From: CAYJLF01 sp964371055
GTDB lineage: Bacteria > Eisenbacteria > RBG-16-71-46 > CAIMUX01
Direction of reading: 5' to 3'
Assembly (NCBI GenBank): GCA_964371055.1
Contig: CAYJLF010000005.1
Coordinates: 195,191-259,190, forward strand
Length of the DNA stretch: 64,000 nt
Made by a program: the position numbers and the translations under genes. Under the pieces are notes generated by a model that was not told where the DNA came from, did not search any database, and was given only the letters and a program-made list of their open reading frames with translations. Positions within the stretch are counted from its first letter, which is position 1. Every line of letters starts with the position of its first letter. Positions 24,680-33,434 of the stretch are shown here, piece after piece.

Positions 24680-25108
24680 TCAGCCTCGACCGAACTCCCG
24701 GATCTTTTCGCGCAGGGCCGCCACGACTCCCGGCTTGGCCTGCAGGTCGGGGTTGGCCGTCATCTGCGGGCTCTTGCCGACGGCAGCGCCCCCGTAGACG
24801 ATCGCCTTCTCGATCTCCTCGTCGCTCACGGTGCGCTGCCAGGCGCGGTCACGGTAGTTGCGAGGCTTCGGGGTCAGTCCGGCGGATCCGGGGCCGTTCC
24901 CGGTGCCGTCGGTTCCGTGGCAGGCCGCGCAGCGGGTCGCGAAGAGCGTATTCGCCTCCGCCCGGTCCTGGGCAGTGATCAAGACCTTGGCCGAGTTTTC
25001 GCTCTGGCCGTTCGTGCCACCACCTCCACCACATCCCGCCACGACGACTGCCAGCACGAACAGAAGACTTCCGATCGTCCGCGGCACATTCCCTCTCCAG
25101 CCTTTCAT
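24680..25108 (-). CDS. Lipoprotein mono-haem cytochrome c of the nos operon
   Basis: A 142-residue class I cytochrome c. It has a lipoprotein signal (SLLFVLAVVVAGC, lipidated Cys26), a Gly-rich linker, the haem site CAACH (Cys60, Cys63, His64) and the distal methionine probably in SPQM. First gene of the nos operon, 38 bases before nosZ, so it is the likely membrane-tethered electron donor to NosZ, as with NosC1/C2-type cytochromes in clade II clusters. GAGGAGG is five bases before ATG 25108. The mRNA leader from the promoter upstream would be about 84 bases. Confidence 0.9.
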   Translation of the reverse strand: MKGWRGNVPRTIGSLLFVLAVVVAGCGGGGGTNGQSENSAKVLITAQDRAEANTLFATRCAACHGTDGTGNGPGSAGLTPKPRNYRDRAWQRTVSDEEIEKAIVYGGAAVGKSPQMTANPDLQAKPGVVAALREKIREFGRG

Positions 25109-25187
25109 TCCGTCCTCCTCGGCCCAGGCCCATCGGGCGAGCGAGTGGCCTCCGGTCCCGGGCGGCCCGCTCCACTCCCCTCAACAA

Positions 25188-25227
25188 CTCAACGCATGAT
25201 GATATGCGTTGAGTCCGAGCCTGTCAA
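25188..25227 (-). promoter_or_regulatory. nos operon promoter with a perfect inverted repeat over the -10
   Basis: On the minus strand TTGACA (25227-25222, full consensus) and TATCAT (25204-25199) are 17 bases apart, with a start expected near 25192. CTCAACGCAT (25188-25197) and ATGCGTTGAG (25204-25213) form a perfect 10-bp inverted repeat with a six-base spacer that covers the -10. This is a typical repressor geometry. The Rrf2 protein encoded at the end of the operon is the obvious candidate; that link is inference. Confidence 0.75.
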
Positions 25228-25268
25228 GGCCCCGATTCTGCACCCAGGGACCCGCCCGGAGGCGGGCT

Positions 25269-26522
25269 TCAGCCTGACCGGGGGCCGCGCCGACGGGACG
25301 CGATTCGGGAGAGAGGCATGAAAACCCAGAGGAAAGGCTGCAGGGCGGCGCCCCGCAGGCGGCCCGCTTCCGGACCGCGGTCGGTCGCGAGAATCAAGAG
25401 GACCATCAGGAGCGGTCCCGCGGCAGACAGCCGGTAGATCCGCTCCAACCCGAGCGCTTCGCGGAGCGGTCCGACCGTGAACGAGCCGATCGCGATCCCG
25501 CCCAGCACGGCCGCCGAGAACACGGCACTCACCTGCGGAGTCCGGTCCGGGTAGGCTCGGGAACTCAAAGCAAACAACATCGGAAAGAGCGCCGAGCAGG
25601 AGAGCCCGGCCAGGCCGAAGGCGAGGAGCGACTCCGCTGCGTTCCCTTCCCGGGCGACCAGCAGGAACGAGGCCGCCATCATCAGCGACAGGACGAGCGA
25701 CAGCGCCCGCGCCGAGACCCAGCGCAGGACCACAGCCGAGAGGAACCGTCCGCCGGTCATCGCCACCCAGAAAACCGACAGCGCCCCTGTGGCGACCGCC
25801 ATCGGCAGACCGCGCCGTTCGTAAAGGAAGACGACCGCCCACACGGTCAAGGTCGCCTCGCCGATCCCATAGAGGAACACCGTCGTGGCTCGCGCGATCA
25901 GCCCGCGGGGAAGACCGGTCCGGCGATGCCCCGCCTCGATCCCGTCCGCCAGACCCTTGACCGGGCGGCCGATCATTCCGGCCGAAACGATCGCGAACCC
26001 CGCCGCGAGCAGGATGGGCGCCAGCGGCCAAGCCTCGACCGAGGCCAAAAACCCTACGATCAGCGGCCAGAGCGCCGCGCCGGTGCCCAGCGTGCCGTGG
26101 AGCGCGGCGAGGGCGCGATCCCGTCTCTCCGGCAGAAGCTCGATCGCGGCGGTATTCATACTGATCCCGAGCATCCCCAGGCAGGGACCGGCCAGCACGA
26201 CCGCGGCAAAGAGCAGGGGCAGCCCGGCCGTACGCCCCACCACGCCGGCCAGAGCCATGAGCAGAAGCGCGACGATCTCTCCGGCCAGCGGGATGAGGAA
26301 CAGCTGACGCAGCGTGAAGCGGCGCAGAAGCGGCGCCGCGGCCAGGGAGGTGACCAGCGCCAAGAGCAGGAAAGGGAGAAAGAGCGCCCCGTAGAGCGTG
26401 TCGGACAGGTGGAGGCGCGCTCGCAGGACGGCGCTCGACGCCGCCAGCATCACGCCGAACGCTCCCTGCAGGGCCGAGGCACCGTAGACGACGGCGATCG
26501 AACGCCGGGTATGGGGACTCAA
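25269..26522 (-). CDS. Major facilitator superfamily transporter
   Basis: A 417-residue protein with about twelve membrane segments in two halves (ALQGAFGVMLAASSAVLRA; LPFLLLALVTSLAAAPLL; LFAAVVLAGPCLGMLGISM; later VFWVAMTGGRFLSAVVLRW and LAFGLAGLSCSALFPMLFAL). The N-terminal YGASALQGAF and the G-rich second halves resemble the sugar/drug MFS branch that includes YbjJ- and FucP-like carriers. No substrate can be assigned. Its ATG overlaps the stop of the upstream hflK-like gene (26519-26522), so it is the last gene of the Znu-SPFH operon, and the nos promoter begins 41 bases beyond its stop. Confidence 0.85.
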   Translation of the reverse strand: MSPHTRRSIAVVYGASALQGAFGVMLAASSAVLRARLHLSDTLYGALFLPFLLLALVTSLAAAPLLRRFTLRQLFLIPLAGEIVALLLMALAGVVGRTAGLPLLFAAVVLAGPCLGMLGISMNTAAIELLPERRDRALAALHGTLGTGAALWPLIVGFLASVEAWPLAPILLAAGFAIVSAGMIGRPVKGLADGIEAGHRRTGLPRGLIARATTVFLYGIGEATLTVWAVVFLYERRGLPMAVATGALSVFWVAMTGGRFLSAVVLRWVSARALSLVLSLMMAASFLLVAREGNAAESLLAFGLAGLSCSALFPMLFALSSRAYPDRTPQVSAVFSAAVLGGIAIGSFTVGPLREALGLERIYRLSAAGPLLMVLLILATDRGPEAGRLRGAALQPFLWVFMPLSRIASRRRGPRSG

Positions 26523-27472
26523 CGCTCTCCGTCCAGGATCGTCACCCGGGAGCCGTCACGCACGACCACGGTCCGCGTCCGCGCGAAGACACGCTCCATC
26601 GACTCGAGGTAGAGACGGCGCCGCGTGACGCGCGGATCCCGGCGGTACTCGGCCAGCATCGCCTCGAACGCCTGGCTCTCGCCGCGGGCCTGTTCCACGC
26701 GGAGTTGCGCCTGGCCGCGGGCCCGGTTGACGATCTCCTCGGCCTCACCGCGCGCTCCGGGCACCGTCTGGTTGGCGTAGAGCCTGGCATTCTCGACCAG
26801 CCCCTCGCTGTCCTTCTTGGCTGCCGTCACGTCGTTGAACGCCGCGATGACCGGCACCGGCGGAGAGACGACCTGCAAGTTCCCACCCAGGAGGGTCACG
26901 CCCGCCCCATAGGCATCGAGACGCCGCTGTGCCTCCGCGATCGCCTCGACCTGGATCGCGGCCTTGGAGCTGGTCAGCACATCGTCGACGCGTCGCCAGG
27001 CGAGGGCGGCCGAGAGCGCCGACTCGACCGATCGCTCCACCAGCCAGTCCGGTCCCTCCGTGCCGAAGAGGTACTCGACCGGATCACGGAGGCGATACTG
27101 GACGACCAGCATCAGTTTCAGGATGTTCTCGTCGCCGGTCATCATGTCCGAACGGCGCGCGTCCGCGGCCGCATCGACCAGGCGTCCGAGGAAGGTGAAG
27201 CCCACCTCCATGCGCCGCACCTCGGTCGTGGCCGGCGTGTAGGCCCGCCCGATCGGGCGAGGCCAGGCCCAGTGCAGCCCGGGCCCGGTCCGGCCGGTGA
27301 CCTGGCCGAAGGTGAGGACGATTCCCCGCTCGTTACTCCCGACGGTGTAGAAGCCGGTGCCGAGCCAGATGGCGCAAAGCACGGCCAGGGGCTGCCAGAG
27401 GTGGCGCGGGGCGAAGCGCGATGCCGCCGCGGCGGTCCCCCCGGACAGCCGAGTTCTCCAGCCGGTCACCAT
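26519..27472 (-). CDS. SPFH-domain membrane protein, HflK-like
   Basis: A 317-residue protein: an N-terminal cytoplasmic stretch, one membrane segment (LWQPLAVLCAIWLGTGFYTV, about 25-44), then the SPFH domain with GSNERGIVLTFGQV, GLHWAWPRPIG, MTGDENILKLMLVVQYRLRD, and a long helical C-terminal part (AKKDSEGLVENARLYANQTV, ARGEAEEIVNRARGQAQLRVEQARGES in outline). GPGLHWAWP and MTGDENI mark it as HflK-type. ATG 27472 overlaps the hflC stop (TGATG). With HflC it should form a ring-like membrane assembly that in E. coli surrounds FtsH; no ftsH gene is nearby. It is the second HflK-type domain of this operon. Confidence 0.88.
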   Translation of the reverse strand: MVTGWRTRLSGGTAAAASRFAPRHLWQPLAVLCAIWLGTGFYTVGSNERGIVLTFGQVTGRTGPGLHWAWPRPIGRAYTPATTEVRRMEVGFTFLGRLVDAAADARRSDMMTGDENILKLMLVVQYRLRDPVEYLFGTEGPDWLVERSVESALSAALAWRRVDDVLTSSKAAIQVEAIAEAQRRLDAYGAGVTLLGGNLQVVSPPVPVIAAFNDVTAAKKDSEGLVENARLYANQTVPGARGEAEEIVNRARGQAQLRVEQARGESQAFEAMLAEYRRDPRVTRRRLYLESMERVFARTRTVVVRDGSRVTILDGER

Positions 27473-28410
27473 CACCGGTTCGTCCCTTCGGTCGATGGCG
27501 AGCCTCCCTTCAACGTCTCCCGTAACTGCGGCTCGGAGAGGATCCGCAGGTAGTCCATCTCCGGCGGGAGCAGAATCGTAGTCTTGTCGGTCAGCGTCTT
27601 CTCGTAGGAAGAGAGTGTTCGCAGAAACTCGTAGAACTCCCGGTTCTTGCCATAAGCCTGGTTGTACACTCGGGCCGCCTCGGCCTCCGACTCCCCCTCG
27701 ATCTCCAGCGCCTGCCGCTTCGCCGACGCCAGGATCTCCATCTTCTGGCGATCGGCTTCGGCCCGGATGGTGCTGGCCGCCTGCTCCCCCTCGCTGCGAT
27801 AGCGCGTTGCGATCTGTTTGCGCTCGGCGCGCATCCGCTCGAAGACGCTCTCGCGGTTCTGCTCGGGGAGGTTGATCCGCTTGATCCGGAAGTCGACGAT
27901 CTCGACACCGCATTCCCGGGACGCCGCCTCGTCGCAGGCCAGGCGGATGTCGCCGCCGATCGCATCGAGGCGAAGATCGGCGGGGTCGACAGAGATCAGG
28001 GCGCTCAGCTCGTGCCGCCCGAGCTGTTCCCCGAGCAGGGAGAGAATGACATCCCGGAGGTAGGCCTCGGCCCCCTCCCGATCACCCACCGTCTGGAGAA
28101 AGCGGAGCGGATCGCGGATCTTCCAGCAGGCGTAGCTCGCCACTTCGATGTTCTTCTTGTCGAGCGTCAGGAGCTCGCGCGGGGGTTCGTCGGGCCCGGG
28201 CACATCGAAGACGAGGAGCCGGCGGTCGAACCGGCGGACGTCATCGATCGGCCAGAAGAGCTTCATCTGCAGCCCCGGCCGGGTCACCACGCGGACCGGC
28301 GAGCCGAAGCGAAGAACGATCGCGTAGTCGCTGACCGCCACCGTGAAGAAGAGCGTCGACAACCACACGATACCGACCACGGCGGCCAGGAGGATCAAGA
28401 TCCGTCTCAC
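27472..28410 (-). CDS. hflC: SPFH-domain membrane protein HflC
   Basis: A 312-residue HflC: N-terminal membrane helix (RILILLAAVVGIVWLSTLFF), then VSDYAIVLRFGSPVRVVTRPG, the loop TLDKKNIEVASYACWKIRD, the HflC motif GVEIVDFRIKRINLPEQNRESVFERMRAE, and the helical region with IRAEADRQKMEILASAKRQAL. Start GTG 28410 follows AAGGAG by six bases and overlaps the stop of the fusion gene (GTGA). Length is close to standard HflC (about 330). It forms the second of three consecutive SPFH proteins. Confidence 0.92.
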   Translation of the reverse strand: MRRILILLAAVVGIVWLSTLFFTVAVSDYAIVLRFGSPVRVVTRPGLQMKLFWPIDDVRRFDRRLLVFDVPGPDEPPRELLTLDKKNIEVASYACWKIRDPLRFLQTVGDREGAEAYLRDVILSLLGEQLGRHELSALISVDPADLRLDAIGGDIRLACDEAASRECGVEIVDFRIKRINLPEQNRESVFERMRAERKQIATRYRSEGEQAASTIRAEADRQKMEILASAKRQALEIEGESEAEAARVYNQAYGKNREFYEFLRTLSSYEKTLTDKTTILLPPEMDYLRILSEPQLRETLKGGSPSTEGTNR

Positions 28411-30581
28411 GGCGTCTCCTTCGGTCGTGACGACCCGGGCTGGGAGGGGGCGGAAATCCCGCCGAAGGGGAGGGCCTCGAAGCCCTCGCCCCGGCGCAGC
28501 CAGATGTCGGGTCCCCGATCCCGGGATCCGGTCAGGTCGATGTAGAGGTCGAGGCCGGGTAAGACCTCCTCGAGTTTCTCCAGGTGCAGTCGTGAGCGGG
28601 TGAGCCGCGACTGCTTCCGCTCCTCCCGGCTGAGCGCGGTGAAGGCGAACGCCTCTCCCGCCGCGCTCCCGACGCGGTCGGCCGCGCCGCCGTGAGCCAA
28701 CGACACGCCGCGCGCCGAATCGCCGCGGGCCTCGCGCACGATCCGCTCGGAGTACTCCCGGGCGTTGTTGACGTACTGCACCGCGTCCTCGGCCGCTCCG
28801 GCCACGTCGCGGAAGGCCCAGTGGACCGGCGTCGGCGCATGCACCGAGACGAGCTGGAAGCCCACGATCCTGATCCCCGAGCGGGCGGCGTCCAGCGCCG
28901 GCTGCATCAGCTCGTCCCTCACCTGGCGCTCGACCGCGGCGCGATCGACCGTGAGAAGCGCGTCGATCCCCCGCCCCCCGATCGCCTCCTGCAACGCCCA
29001 GCGCGCCGTCGCCCGCACCAGTTCGTCCAGGTCGCCGATGCCATAGAGCGCCTGGTGCACCGCTTCCGGATTCTCCTGCACCTGGAACTGTGCCACGCCC
29101 TGCACGTCGATGATGTTTTCGTCGCCGGTCAGCATCCACGACTCGTCCGGCGAACCGTGAATGCCCGGAACGCCCGCGGCGGCGGCAAAGCCCTCATCCT
29201 GCATCGCCGGCGTGAACTCCGCGGATGACGGGTCGCTTCGAAAACCGACTTCCACCCGGCGAATCCGGCTCACTTCGATCCGGTCGAATCCTCCGAGCGG
29301 CGCGGGCCAGTGGTAATGAAGACCGGGGCCGAGGTAGGGAGCGGTCACGGCGCCGAAGCGGGTGGCCGCTGCACGCTCCCCCGGCTGCACGACAAAGCAC
29401 CCGCTGAGGATCCAGGCGAAGATCGCGACTCCCGCGACCGCGATGAGGAGCGTTCGACCGCTGATGCGCCGCCCCGTCAACCGCTCCAGCCAGACCCGCA
29501 TCTTCCGATCCGCCCGGCGGCGGACCGCGCTGGCCAGGGCGAGCAGCAGAAAGACGATCGTTGCGACGACACCCAGGCCGTTGCCGTCCTCCGAGAGGAT
29601 CCGGGTGGGATCCGGGGCCGGCAGCAATCCCGTGCGGAGGAGCAGGTCGAGCGAGATGCCGGCCGCGACGCTGATGAGGCCGATCGCCGCCAGGTAGATG
29701 ATGAAGGCCGCGCGGCCGAACTGCTTCCACAGGACCACCAGACCGGCAATGTTGGTAGCTGGTCCGGCGAGCAGGAAGACCAGGGCCGCGCCGGGGCTGA
29801 TCCCGGCCGCGATGAGCCCCGCCGCGATCGGCGTCGAGGCGGTGGCGCAGACATAGAGAGGCACGCCGACCACGAGCATCGCCAGATAGGCCAGGACCGG
29901 CGTGCCGGCCAGACGGACGAGGTCGAGCTTCACGAAGAGCACACCGATCGCCCCGGCCAGCAGGATGCCCAGCAAGAGCCGGCCGATCAGATCATCGAAA
30001 AACTCCACGAAGCCAAAGCGGAAGGTCTCGCCCAGCCAACCGCGCTTCGACGCCGCTGTAGGCGCATCGGGTGGGACGCAACAGGAGTCCCCGCAGGCCG
30101 AGTCCTTCGGGATCGCTTCCTCACCCTCCGAAACCGGCGCGGGCGCCGTCTCGACCTTTCCGCGTTTTCCGCGCGGCCGCTCCACCAGGTTGATCGCCAG
30201 ACCGGCCCCGATTCCGGTGACGAGCGCGGCGATCGGACGATAGACCGCCATGACGGGACCGATCAGCGCATAGGTGAGGAGGATCGAGACGACATCGGTC
30301 TCCGGCACCGTGATGAGAAACGAAGCCGTCGCCCCTTTGCTGGCGCCGCGCTTCTGCAGCGCGACCCCCGCCGGCAACACGCCGCACGAGCAGAGCGGTA
30401 ACGGAGCGCCGATCAGCGCCGCCAGGAGCACCGGCCGCCACCCCGGCCCCTCGAGAGGCCGGAGCAGGCCCTCCCGGCGCAGGAGGGCGGCATGCAGGAA
30501 CCCGGCCAGCGCAAACCCGAGGAGCAGGTAGATCGCCGACTCGTTGAGGATGCGAAGTGTCTCGACCAGGATGGCGCCCAT
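28407..30581 (-). CDS. Fusion of SO_0444/DUF318-type Cu/Zn permease with an HflK-like SPFH domain
   Basis: A 724-residue two-part protein. Residues 1-350 are a DUF318/SO_0444-family permease: membrane segments, the signature PLPLCSCGVLPAGVALQKRG (61-80) continuing SKGATASFLITVPETDV, a cysteine-rich loop ACGDSCC (162-168), and the second inverted half with CATASTPIAAGLIAAG (245-260) and LAGPATNIAG. Residues about 376-724 are an HflK-type SPFH protein with its own membrane helix (LLIAVAGVAIFAWILSGCF), VVQPGERAAATRFG, GPGLHYHWPAPLGG, MLTGDENIIDVQG and a helical tail. Both halves look complete. The frame is continuous and no start with a ribosome binding site was seen at the junction. Permeases of this family are linked to Cu/Zn efflux; joining one to an SPFH scaffold is unusual. 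Confidence 0.9.
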   Translation of the reverse strand: MGAILVETLRILNESAIYLLLGFALAGFLHAALLRREGLLRPLEGPGWRPVLLAALIGAPLPLCSCGVLPAGVALQKRGASKGATASFLITVPETDVVSILLTYALIGPVMAVYRPIAALVTGIGAGLAINLVERPRGKRGKVETAPAPVSEGEEAIPKDSACGDSCCVPPDAPTAASKRGWLGETFRFGFVEFFDDLIGRLLLGILLAGAIGVLFVKLDLVRLAGTPVLAYLAMLVVGVPLYVCATASTPIAAGLIAAGISPGAALVFLLAGPATNIAGLVVLWKQFGRAAFIIYLAAIGLISVAAGISLDLLLRTGLLPAPDPTRILSEDGNGLGVVATIVFLLLALASAVRRRADRKMRVWLERLTGRRISGRTLLIAVAGVAIFAWILSGCFVVQPGERAAATRFGAVTAPYLGPGLHYHWPAPLGGFDRIEVSRIRRVEVGFRSDPSSAEFTPAMQDEGFAAAAGVPGIHGSPDESWMLTGDENIIDVQGVAQFQVQENPEAVHQALYGIGDLDELVRATARWALQEAIGGRGIDALLTVDRAAVERQVRDELMQPALDAARSGIRIVGFQLVSVHAPTPVHWAFRDVAGAAEDAVQYVNNAREYSERIVREARGDSARGVSLAHGGAADRVGSAAGEAFAFTALSREERKQSRLTRSRLHLEKLEEVLPGLDLYIDLTGSRDRGPDIWLRRGEGFEALPFGGISAPSQPGSSRPKETP

Positions 30582-30626
30582 CGTTGTCTGCCTTCCATCG
30601 ACCGCCGGCCGCCTCCGGCCTGCCCG

Positions 30627-31502
30627 CTACCGTCCTTCGGGCGTTCGCGCCCGAGGTGGCCGTCGCCGTCGGAGACCGCTTCCCAGGCTGACGACCGCGT
30701 AGACCCCGGCCGTCAGCAGGATCGTCGTCGCCCCGACCGGAAGGTCGGGCGCATAGCTGATCCCAAGCCCCGCGGTGGTGAAACCTGCGCTCAGAATGGC
30801 GGAAAAGAGCATCATCTGCCACAGCTTTCGGGAGAACCGCCCCGCGATACTGACCGGCAGCGTGATGAGCGCGATCACCATGACGACGCCGACGACATAG
30901 ATCAGGGTGACGATGGTGAGCGCGGTCATGCAGAGCAGCAGGGTATAGAAGAACGACACCCGGATGCCGCGCAGCCGCGCGAACTCCTCGTCGAAGCAGA
31001 CGGCGAGCAACGGGTTGTAAAAGACGATGGCCATCGCCAGCACGATCAGGTCGACCACAATGAGGAGACGCAAGGCCTGCGCGTCGACCATGACGATGTT
31101 CCCGAACAGATAGGTCATCAGATCGGCTTTGTAACCCGGGGTCAGGAAGAGAAAGAGCACGCCGACGGCGATCCCGATCGCCCAGAGAGCGGAGATGACC
31201 GTGTCCTCGCGTTCCCCCCCCCGTTCCTTGATCCAGCCGATGGTGAGCGCCGCCAGGAGCGCCGCCACGATCGCCCCGTGCAGCGGATGCAACCACTCCA
31301 CCCCGTGCACCACGCGCAGGTAGTAGGCCGCCCCCATCCCGCCGAGCACGGAGTGGGCGATGCTGCCGGCGATGACCGTGATCCTCCGGGTCACCACGTA
31401 GGTGCCGACGACGCCGCAGGCGACGCTGGCGAGGAGCCCCGCCAGGAGGGCGTTGCGGAGGAAGGCATGCTGCGCCAGGGCGTCCAGGAATTCAGTGCCC
31501 AT
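30627..31502 (-). CDS. znuB: Zinc/manganese ABC transporter permease ZnuB
   Basis: A 291-residue ABC-3 type permease with about eight membrane segments (LLAGLLASVACGVVGTYVV; VISALWAIGIAVGVLFLFLT; LLLCMTALTIVTLIYVVGVV; LPVGATTILLTAGVYAVVSL). GTYVVTRRITVIAGSIAHSVLGGMGAA and LLAVCFDEEFARLRGIR are typical of ZnuB/MntB. ATG 31502 gives an 11-base overlap with znuC. The fused permease starts 45 bases after its stop, the largest gap in this operon. Confidence 0.92.
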   Translation of the reverse strand: MGTEFLDALAQHAFLRNALLAGLLASVACGVVGTYVVTRRITVIAGSIAHSVLGGMGAAYYLRVVHGVEWLHPLHGAIVAALLAALTIGWIKERGGEREDTVISALWAIGIAVGVLFLFLTPGYKADLMTYLFGNIVMVDAQALRLLIVVDLIVLAMAIVFYNPLLAVCFDEEFARLRGIRVSFFYTLLLCMTALTIVTLIYVVGVVMVIALITLPVSIAGRFSRKLWQMMLFSAILSAGFTTAGLGISYAPDLPVGATTILLTAGVYAVVSLGSGLRRRRPPRARTPEGR

Positions 31503-32325
31503 GCGCGTGCCCCGGCTCGTGGTGGGTACCGTCGGCATGTTCGCCGTGCCGCACCAGGTGCATCCCCTCCGCTCCATGGAAAAGGAGTCGCGCCAGCTCC
31601 CCATGGATCGCGGTCGCCGGATGGACCTCGACGTCACGGTTGACGCAGACCACGGTGCGCACATGCCGCGAGACGGTCGCGACATCATGAGAGACGAGAA
31701 CGACCGTCATCCGCCGGTTGAGTTCGCGCAAGAGGTCGTACAGCTCGTCCTGCACGCGCGGATCGAGGCTGGCCGTCGGCTCGTCCAGCAGGAGAAGCTC
31801 CGGATCGCAGGCTAAAGCCCGCGCGATCAGCACCCGCTGGCGCTGGCCGCCGGAGAGGGCGAAGAACGGCCGCTTCCGCAGGTCGGCGATCCGCACGTCG
31901 GCCAGCGCCTGGTCGGCCGCGGCCCGGTCTTCGCGGCGGAAGGCCCCGATCGGAAAGGCGTGACGCAACCGGCCCATCAGGACGACGTCGATCGCCGTCA
32001 CCGGGAAACTCGCATCGAGTTGCACGTGCTGCGGCATGTACCCGATCCGCTGTCGCGCCGCCACGGGGGACCGGCCCAGCACGCGGATCTCCCCGGCGTC
32101 GGGCGACAGGAGCCCAAGGGCCAGCTTCAGGATGGTGGTCTTCCCGCCGCCGTTCGGGCCGATGATCGACACGAAGTCACCGGCCTCGATGCGAAGGCTG
32201 ACCCGTTCCAGCACCGGTCGTTCGTCATAGGCGAAGGAGAGATCGGAGGCCTCGATGGCCGGCACGGTCTCCGGTGACGACTCGGATGGGCGTGCCGGCA
32301 AGCCGTCCGTGGACGTGTCGCTCAT
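31492..32325 (-). CDS. znuC: Zinc/manganese ABC transporter ATPase ZnuC
   Basis: A 277-residue ABC ATPase: Walker A GPNGGGKTT, Q-loop in YMPQHVQ, signature LSGGQRQRV, Walker B LLLLDEPTASLD and switch histidine LVSHDVATVS. The C-terminal tail is histidine-rich (HLVRHGEHADGTHHEPGHAH), suggesting direct metal sensing or binding. ATG 32325 overlaps the znuA stop (ATGA) and is preceded by GAGGGG. Confidence 0.93.
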   Translation of the reverse strand: MSDTSTDGLPARPSESSPETVPAIEASDLSFAYDERPVLERVSLRIEAGDFVSIIGPNGGGKTTILKLALGLLSPDAGEIRVLGRSPVAARQRIGYMPQHVQLDASFPVTAIDVVLMGRLRHAFPIGAFRREDRAAADQALADVRIADLRKRPFFALSGGQRQRVLIARALACDPELLLLDEPTASLDPRVQDELYDLLRELNRRMTVVLVSHDVATVSRHVRTVVCVNRDVEVHPATAIHGELARLLFHGAEGMHLVRHGEHADGTHHEPGHAHGH

Positions 32326-33434
32326 CCCCTCGACCCCGGCGGTGGGCCGCTCAAGCCGTCGCGGATCCTCTGAGCCATGGCCCTGAGATTGGCCGGATAG
32401 TCGCGGGCGAGCGGATCGAGCGGAATGACCTGACCGCCGATCTCGCGGGCCAGGATCGTCGCGGTGGCGGCGGACGGACCGATCTGGATGAAGACGGCAT
32501 ACACGCTCCGCCCGCGCGCCCATTCGATGACCGAGGCCAGGTACTTCGAGCCCGGCTTGAACCCACCGACTTCCACCGCCACCTGCTTCAGCCCGTAGGC
32601 GTCGCAGAAGTAACCGTAGAAGGGATGATAGACCAGCATGTCCCGGCCGCGCACGGGGAGCAGAAGGGCCGCGAGCGCGCGATCGAGGTCGTCCAACTCC
32701 GATTCGAGCCGGGCGAGATTGGCGCGATAGAGATCGGCGTGGTCCGGGTCGACCCGCAACAGCCCGCCGGCCACATTGGCCGCGAGGGTCTTCGCCAGGC
32801 GGGGACTCAGCCAGATGTGCGGGTCGGCGCCGGCGTGCGCGTGATCGTGACCGTGATCGTGACCCTGGTGATCTTCGCGGCCGGCCTGATGGTCGTCCGG
32901 GTCGTCTTCGTGCTCGCCCGCCGGCGAGGCGCCGTCCCCGTCGATCCGCAGCAGGTCGTCGTCGAGCTGACGGAGTGGGATGTCACGGCGCACGTCGACC
33001 ACGACCAGACCCGGCGCATTGGCCGTCAACCGCGGGAGGAGCGTCTCCTCCATCGGCATGCCGATCGCGAAGTAGACCTGCGCCTTCGACAGCCGCGCCA
33101 CCTGCTTGGCCGTGGCCTCGTACGTCTCCGCGCACTCCCCGCCCGCCACGAGCGCCTCGACCGTCACCCGGTCACCGCCGATCCGTTCGACGAACCAGGC
33201 GAGCGGATCGATGGTGGCAAACGCAGCGATCGGCGCCGACTCCGCGGGTCCCGCCCCCGCCGGCGCGGCCAGGGCGTGGACGGCACCGATGAACCCGAAC
33301 GCGAGCGCGCCCAGGGTGGCGACGAGGCCGCGGAATGCGACCGACGGATCGCGACGACGCCCGCCCCGCCCCGCCCACGTGGCCTTCGGGGGCCTGCGCC
33401 GGTCGACCCGCACGTGATGATCCGCTCGCGACAT
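32322..33434 (-). CDS. znuA: Periplasmic zinc-binding protein ZnuA
   Basis: A 370-residue cluster A-I metal-binding protein. An arginine-rich start leads to an export signal (FRGLVATLGALAFGFIGAVHALA, about 34-56). The mature part has IDPLAWFVERIGGDRV, and an acidic, histidine-rich loop (GHDHGHDHAHAG and flanking HEDD/DDHQ) just before DPHIWLSP, the usual second metal ligand region. Later ligands are seen in YHPFYGYFCDAYGL and VFIQIGPS. The His-rich loop is the mark of zinc rather than manganese proteins. AAGGAG precedes ATG 33434, which overlaps the thioesterase stop (TGATG). Together with ZnuB and ZnuC it makes a full importer. Confidence 0.93.
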   Translation of the reverse strand: MSRADHHVRVDRRRPPKATWAGRGGRRRDPSVAFRGLVATLGALAFGFIGAVHALAAPAGAGPAESAPIAAFATIDPLAWFVERIGGDRVTVEALVAGGECAETYEATAKQVARLSKAQVYFAIGMPMEETLLPRLTANAPGLVVVDVRRDIPLRQLDDDLLRIDGDGASPAGEHEDDPDDHQAGREDHQGHDHGHDHAHAGADPHIWLSPRLAKTLAANVAGGLLRVDPDHADLYRANLARLESELDDLDRALAALLLPVRGRDMLVYHPFYGYFCDAYGLKQVAVEVGGFKPGSKYLASVIEWARGRSVYAVFIQIGPSAATATILAREIGGQVIPLDPLARDYPANLRAMAQRIRDGLSGPPPGSRG

